Under the pieces are notes generated by a model. The model worked only from the letters and a program-made list of their open reading frames with translations. It did not search any database and was not told the origin of the DNA. A stretch of 10,801 nt of DNA from Campylobacteraceae bacterium. Lineage in GTDB: Bacteria > Campylobacterota > Campylobacteria > Campylobacterales > Campylobacteraceae. The translations under genes and the position numbers were made by a program. Below, piece after piece: positions 8,367 to 10,801 of the stretch (its first letter is position 1; every line of letters begins with the position of its first letter). The stretch lies in the NCBI GenBank assembly GCA_031290675.1, contig JAITNC010000031.1, positions 1-10,801 on the forward strand, given 5' to 3'.

Positions 8367-8418
8367 TTTGGCATTTTCGTCTTTTGCATATTTTAACTTG
8401 GCTATTTCGTACGCTAAC

Positions 8419-8440
8419 TTTCTTGCAACTCAGTAGCATT
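8419..8440 (+). repeat. 22-bp repeat, copy 2
   Basis: This segment matches 6731-6752 in 21 of 22 bases. Here it sits directly before the palindromic array, which suggests that the 22-mer is part of the same dispersed family. Confidence 0.6.
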
Positions 8441-8451
8441 CGCTCCCCTCC

Positions 8452-8720
8452 CGTCATTTCGGCGAACCGAAGCACACCACTACCGTCATTGCGAGTTTGT
8501 AATCAGGCGTGGCAATCCACTCCCTCTTTTGTCATGCTGAGGCGAAGCCCCTCCCCTATTGTCATGCGTGAACGAAGCGAAGCATCTGTGTTTTGTTTGT
8601 GTCCCCTTCCCGTCATTGCGGCGAACCGAAGCCCACTTTACCGTCATTGCGAGTTTGTACTCAAACGTGGCAATCCACTCTTGTGTCATTGTGAGGAGCA
8701 AAGCGACGTAACAATCTCAG
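8452..8720 (+). repeat. Middle palindromic repeat array (seven units, partly tandem-duplicated)
   Basis: Seven short units lie here: 8452-8473, 8484-8519, 8530-8548, 8558-8590, 8611-8632, 8642-8677 and 8683-8720. The first two recur as the fifth and sixth with a shift of about 158-159 bases, which points to a local tandem duplication. Units 8484-8519 and 8642-8677 start with CGTCATTGCGAGTTTGTA and end with CGTGGCAATCCA. Unit 8683-8720 is the GTCATTGTGAGG type. Units 8530-8548 and 8558-8590 are the GTCATGC type. The spacers differ in length, so this is not a CRISPR array. A long open frame across it (8363-8812) is only the translation of the repeats. It occupies most of the gap between the phospholipase gene and the insertion sequence. 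Confidence 0.85.
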
Positions 8721-8764
8721 CTCTCTTGGGTTTTTCCCTCTTTTGGTTCACTCTTGCTCTTGTC

Positions 8765-8787
8765 ACTTTCTTTTCCGCAAAGAAAGT
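8765..8787. repeat. 9-bp palindrome at the 3' edge of the insertion sequence
   Basis: ACTTTCTTT (8765-8773) and AAAGAAAGT (8779-8787) are exact inverted copies around a five-base centre TCCGC. It lies outside the inferred end of the IS110 element and its outer edge abuts that end. I read it as a hairpin of the host's dispersed repeat that served as the insertion target. Confidence 0.7.
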
Positions 8788-8828
8788 CAACTATCAACCA
8801 ACTCACCTCTAAAAAACAGATATCTACA

Positions 8829-8843
8829 GTTTCATAATGAAAC
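8829..8843. repeat. Short palindrome after the transposase gene
   Basis: GTTTC (8829-8833) and GAAAC (8839-8843) with the intervening ATAAT form a symmetric 15-base palindrome just past the transposase stop, inside the inferred element. It could shape the 3' end of the transcript or the right end of the element. An AGATATCT palindrome lies beside it (8818-8825). Confidence 0.4.
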
Positions 8844-8847
8844 ACCT

Positions 8848-10017
8848 TTATGCTAAATTTGGGTCAAATTTGGTTTTGTTCTTTAGTAATACAAATAGTG
8901 TCCTTAACAGTTTGTTTGCTACAGCGATAACAGCCTGTTTGTATTTTTTACCTTCATCTATCTTTTTCTTGAAGTAAGCACGAAACTTATCACAATACCT
9001 TATAACACCAATAGCCATAAGATACAGAAGTCGTCTTAAACTTGAATTGCCTCTTTTGGATATTCTGCCATTAGAGTTAAGCGATATGCCGCTCTGTTTT
9101 AAAGCAGGGTCTAAACCTGCAAAAGCACTTAACTGCTTATGTGTGTCAAATCTGTTTATATCAGCTATCTCAATAACAAAGCTTTTTGAAGTAATTTTTC
9201 CTATACCGGGAATTGACTCTATATTCTGTATGTCGTTATTGATATCCTGATTGCCTTGCAAGAACTCTTCAAGCTCTTTGTCCAACATCTCTATCTCATC
9301 TTGAACAATCAAGAGTCTTCTTATTTGAGAAGTCAATACCTTTTCAAGAGGGATATTTATTATAGCGATAGAGTTATTGGCAAGGGTTAATATCTCTTGT
9401 GCGCTTATAGTAATCTTTCTACCCAATATACGCGCCAAGACTTTCTGCTTTAACTTCCTTACTGCTCTTGCGCTTGGAACTTCAAGAAGTAAGTTCAGTA
9501 TACCTTGTGTAAAGATATTTGTGCTCTTTTGCAATTCAGGAAACAGCTGTGTCAGAGATACTTTGATATTTGTCTTTAACTTGTTAATCTCACAACATAA
9601 ACTCTCCCGTTCTCTTACCAATACTCTTATGTCGTTAAAGGTATTGATATCGGCAAGACGCAGAGAGTTATAAGACTTTGAAGCAAAGAGGGCTATAAGG
9701 TAAGCATCTTTCTTGTCATTCTTTGTTTTTCTAAGTGTTGAGGAGGCTATAAACTTACTGATTAACAGTGGGTTTGTTACTGTACACTTGAAACCATTCT
9801 CAATCAAGAAACAGAGCAGTGGCATATGATATATACCTGTAGCTTCCATTGAGATTAGAAGTTTATCTTTATTTAAAGATGATAAATGCTTTATCAGAGT
9901 ATCAAATCCCTCTTTGTCCATTGAAAGTTTAATAGAGAGTTTGACTTTCTCACTTTCAAGCAAAGCTATATCAAAACTGTCTTTGCTTATGTCTATTCCC
10001 ATAAAATACTCATACAT
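8848..10017 (-). CDS. IS110-family DEDD transposase (RNA-guided recombinase)
   Basis: This 389-residue protein is a full-length IS110-group transposase. These enzymes pair a RuvC-like DEDD domain with a C-terminal serine-bearing domain and recombine the element with its target under the direction of a bridge RNA. The DEDD residues are visible as Asp9 (GIDISK), Glu58 (EATGIY), Asp101 and Asp104 (KNDKKDA). A coiled linker runs from about 135 to 260. The C-terminal domain begins with a helix-hairpin-helix (SIPGIGKITS, 268-277), followed by AFAGLDP (298-304), QSG with Ser309 as probable nucleophile, and RISKRGNSSLRRLLY (318-332). The ATG at 10017 has AAAGGGG on the minus strand at 10031-10025, seven bases upstream. 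There is no frameshift, stop or lost catalytic residue. The non-coding region lies upstream of the gene, which fits the IS110 rather than the IS1111 group. Confidence 0.95.
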   Translation of the reverse strand: MYEYFMGIDISKDSFDIALLESEKVKLSIKLSMDKEGFDTLIKHLSSLNKDKLLISMEATGIYHMPLLCFLIENGFKCTVTNPLLISKFIASSTLRKTKNDKKDAYLIALFASKSYNSLRLADINTFNDIRVLVRERESLCCEINKLKTNIKVSLTQLFPELQKSTNIFTQGILNLLLEVPSARAVRKLKQKVLARILGRKITISAQEILTLANNSIAIINIPLEKVLTSQIRRLLIVQDEIEMLDKELEEFLQGNQDINNDIQNIESIPGIGKITSKSFVIEIADINRFDTHKQLSAFAGLDPALKQSGISLNSNGRISKRGNSSLRRLLYLMAIGVIRYCDKFRAYFKKKIDEGKKYKQAVIAVANKLLRTLFVLLKNKTKFDPNLA

Positions 10018-10046
10018 TGTCTTACCCCTTTATGATATAATTAACA

Positions 10047-10199
10047 TACAAACAGATAAGCATTCTTGCTTTTATTCATTCTCCTATTTGACGGAAGCTC
10101 TAAGCTTAATCAACTGATTGGAATTGAAAGCAAGTGATAGACTTTCTTAAAGGTTCAAAGACCTAGTAACACAACAATCATCTTGCTTATCTGTTTGTA
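10047..10199 (-). ncRNA. Predicted bridge RNA (seekRNA) of the IS110 element
   Basis: On the minus strand this 153-base segment starts and ends with perfect inverted arms of 16 bases (10199-10184 and 10062-10047, TACAAACAGATAAGCA and its complement). A second stem pairs CTTGCTTT with AAAGCAAG (plus 10065-10072 and 10127-10134), extended by two pairs. Smaller stems are AGGT/ACCT (10151-10154 with 10161-10164), AAGC/GCTT near 10094-10106 and AATC/GATT near 10108-10119. A TATAAT box on the minus strand at 10210-10205 places the start at the edge of the outer stem. No open frame of note is present. Position, length and fold match the IS110-group bridge RNA, which aligns element and target. The bases after the outer stem run into the ribosome site of the transposase, so the RNA may be part of its leader. 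Confidence 0.65.
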
Positions 10200-10204
10200 C
10201 CGGA

Positions 10205-10233
10205 ATTATAGTATTATTTCCAGTAGGAGTAAA
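10205..10233 (-). promoter_or_regulatory. Promoter of the predicted bridge RNA and transposase
   Basis: On the minus strand TTTACT (10233-10228) and a perfect TATAAT (10210-10205) are separated by 17 bases, the ideal sigma70 spacing. The predicted start falls at about 10196-10199, where the outer stem of the RNA begins. The -35 box lies within a few bases of the inferred element end, so a circular intermediate would alter the sequence just upstream of it. Confidence 0.65.
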
Positions 10234-10236
10234 ACA

Positions 10237-10422
10237 AAGAAACTCCCCCTAGTGTAACTGTCCTTCGGATACCCTGCGCATTATTGCGTTACGTCGGGAG
10301 CTGCGGAACTCACTCAGTCGTTCAGACAGTCCTCGCTCTTTACCGACTTCACGCTTCAATGCTTGGCAGTTACAACGGGGAAAGAAACAGCCAACGAGTT
10401 TGCTGTATTTGCTTCGCAAATA
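10237..10422. repeat. Dispersed-repeat sequence flanking the insertion sequence
   Basis: This stretch has a higher G+C content than the element beside it and no convincing gene. On the minus strand it contains GTAAAGAGCGAGGACTGTCT, GAGTTCCGCAGCTCCCGACG and AGGGGGAGTTTCTTTG. I have the impression that such strings recur in other bacterial genomes as non-coding repeats, but I cannot check this here. A frame at 10249-10452 on the minus strand reads through it and is rejected as a gene. A perfect hairpin closes it: TATTTGC (10406-10412) and GCAAATA (10416-10422) around TTC. The module probably continues on the other side of the insertion sequence at 8720-8788. Confidence 0.5.
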
Positions 10423-10423
10423 A

Positions 10424-10603
10424 CACAGATACTCACACCTTCGGCTCAGCATGACACAAAAGAGAGGTAATCACCCAATGAGCCCCCATTCTCGTCATTG
10501 CGAGCTTGCTTGCAAGCGTGGCAATCCAGTATTGACACGGTGGAATTGCACCACACACGCCCATTGTGTCATTGTGAGGAGCGAAGCGACGTGACAATCT
10601 CAG
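10424..10603 (+). repeat. Right palindromic repeat array (three units)
   Basis: A unit of the GTCATGC type lies in reverse orientation at 10424-10456. A canonical unit at 10493-10528 has a perfect inner hairpin, GCTTGC and GCAAGC around TT, within outer arms ATTGC and GCAAT. A unit of the GTCATTGTGAGG type lies at 10568-10603. The last one and its left flank are exactly repeated, inverted, at 137-186. Confidence 0.8.
10551..10600 (+). repeat. Right copy of perfect 50-bp inverted repeat
   Basis: This segment is the exact reverse complement of 137-186. It contains most of the unit at 10568-10603 and 17 bases of flank. The two copies face each other across about 10.4 kb. Confidence 0.9.
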
Positions 10604-10637
10604 CACTACTTTTTTACGCAAAATAACTTAAAAAATA

Positions 10638-10666
10638 TTACTTATCTCACTACTTATTGATATAAT
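10638..10666 (+). promoter_or_regulatory. Candidate outward promoter near the right edge
   Basis: TTACTT (10638-10643) and a perfect TATAAT (10661-10666) are 17 bases apart on the plus strand, in AT-rich sequence. The predicted start is near 10673, so the leader would run through the palindromic unit at 10693-10727 towards a gene outside the window. Confidence 0.5.
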
Positions 10667-10692
10667 ATTTACTTTTTGTGCTATTATCATAT

Positions 10693-10727
10693 GGATTGCC
10701 ACGTCGCTACGCTCCTCGCAATGACGG
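10693..10727 (-). repeat. Lone canonical palindromic unit
   Basis: This 35-base unit reads GGATTGCCACG...CTCGCAATGACGG on the plus strand, so it is in reverse orientation to the right array. It is the least degraded copy in the window. It lies downstream of the candidate promoter at 10638-10666. Confidence 0.8.
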
Positions 10728-10740
10728 AGGAGGCATTGTA

Positions 10741-10756
10741 TGTAATTTGCATTACA
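10741..10756. repeat. Short hairpin near the right edge
   Basis: TGTAAT (10741-10746) and ATTACA (10751-10756) are perfect inverted arms around TTGC. No T-tract follows, so it is not called a terminator. It could be an operator for a gene beyond the window. Confidence 0.35.
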
Positions 10757-10801
10757 AAATGTACAACACTTCCCCCAAAAAAACTATTTATCCAAAAAGC
10801 T

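Larger units (their letters stand above)
8790..10236 (-). mobile_element. IS110-family insertion sequence with upstream guide-RNA region
   Basis: The element contains one full-length DEDD transposase on the minus strand, about 180-220 bases of structured non-coding sequence before it, and about 58 bases after it. That gives roughly 1.45 kb, usual for the IS110 group. The family has no terminal inverted repeats, so the ends are inferred. On the minus strand the upstream flank reads TTTCTTTG then TTTTACTCC, and the downstream junction reads GATAGTTG then ACTTTCTTTG. The three bases TTG are shared by both junctions, so a TT or TG core dinucleotide is possible. Removing the element restores AGTTTCTTTGACTTTCTTTG, a plausible continuous repeat. 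The ends could be off by a few bases. The element appears intact. Confidence 0.75.

Noticed and set aside
8452..8720. CRISPR array
   Set aside because: The units are palindromic, differ from each other, vary in orientation elsewhere, have unequal spacers, and no cas gene is present.
8363..8812. A 149-codon open frame after the phospholipase gene
   Set aside because: It runs through the palindromic array, its residues are translations of the repeat units, and it has no plausible ribosome site or domain.
10249..10452. A 67-codon open frame on the minus strand
   Set aside because: It covers dispersed-repeat sequence with Arg/Ser-rich low-information residues and no domain; it is better explained as repeat DNA.
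137..10600. A 10.4-kb composite transposon bounded by the 50-bp inverted repeats
   Set aside because: The arms consist largely of dispersed palindromic units found at other places in the window, the interior is housekeeping genes, and no target-site duplication or matching transposase is seen.

Overview
The window looks like a chromosomal segment of an AT-leaning member of the Campylobacterota (the former Epsilonproteobacteria). The grounds are inference from content: a bacterial-type gltBD pair, a short single-RRM RNA-binding protein of the kind common in that group, T-rich stretches directly before TATAAT-like -10 boxes, and long AT-rich intergenic sequence. I cannot name a genus.

Layout. 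Positions 1-540 hold a degenerate array of short palindromic repeats (about 95-297) and then an AT-rich leader with a T-tract promoter. gltB (541-4962) and gltD (4964-6349) form a one-base-spaced operon for NADPH glutamate synthase, the main route for ammonia assimilation into glutamate. A small acidic orphan gene (6452-6682) with its own promoter follows, then a non-coding stretch, the RRM gene (7045-7317) with a strong intrinsic terminator (7343-7377), and a patatin-like phospholipase/esterase gene (7518-8366) that starts at TTG. All of these genes are on the plus strand.

The right third is a repeat-rich accessory zone. A second palindromic array (8452-8720) is followed by a complete-looking IS110-family element on the minus strand (about 8790-10236), more dispersed-repeat sequence (10237-10422), a third array (10424-10603) and a lone unit (10693-10727). 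The left array is an inverted copy of cassettes in the right arrays, including a perfect 50-bp inverted match (137-186 with 10551-10600) that brackets nearly everything in the window.

The most interesting object is the IS110 element. It has a DEDD transposase of 389 residues. Upstream of it is an untranslated, highly structured segment (10047-10199, minus strand) closed by a perfect 16-bp stem and sitting just downstream of a good sigma70-like promoter. This matches what is known of bridge RNAs (seekRNAs) of the IS110 group. Two short segments in its first half match the two DNA flanks of the element in the order and polarity expected of left and right target guides. The inferred insertion point lies at the foot of a 9-bp palindrome inside a dispersed repeat. 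The RNA and its guides are inferred from sequence only and have not been tested.
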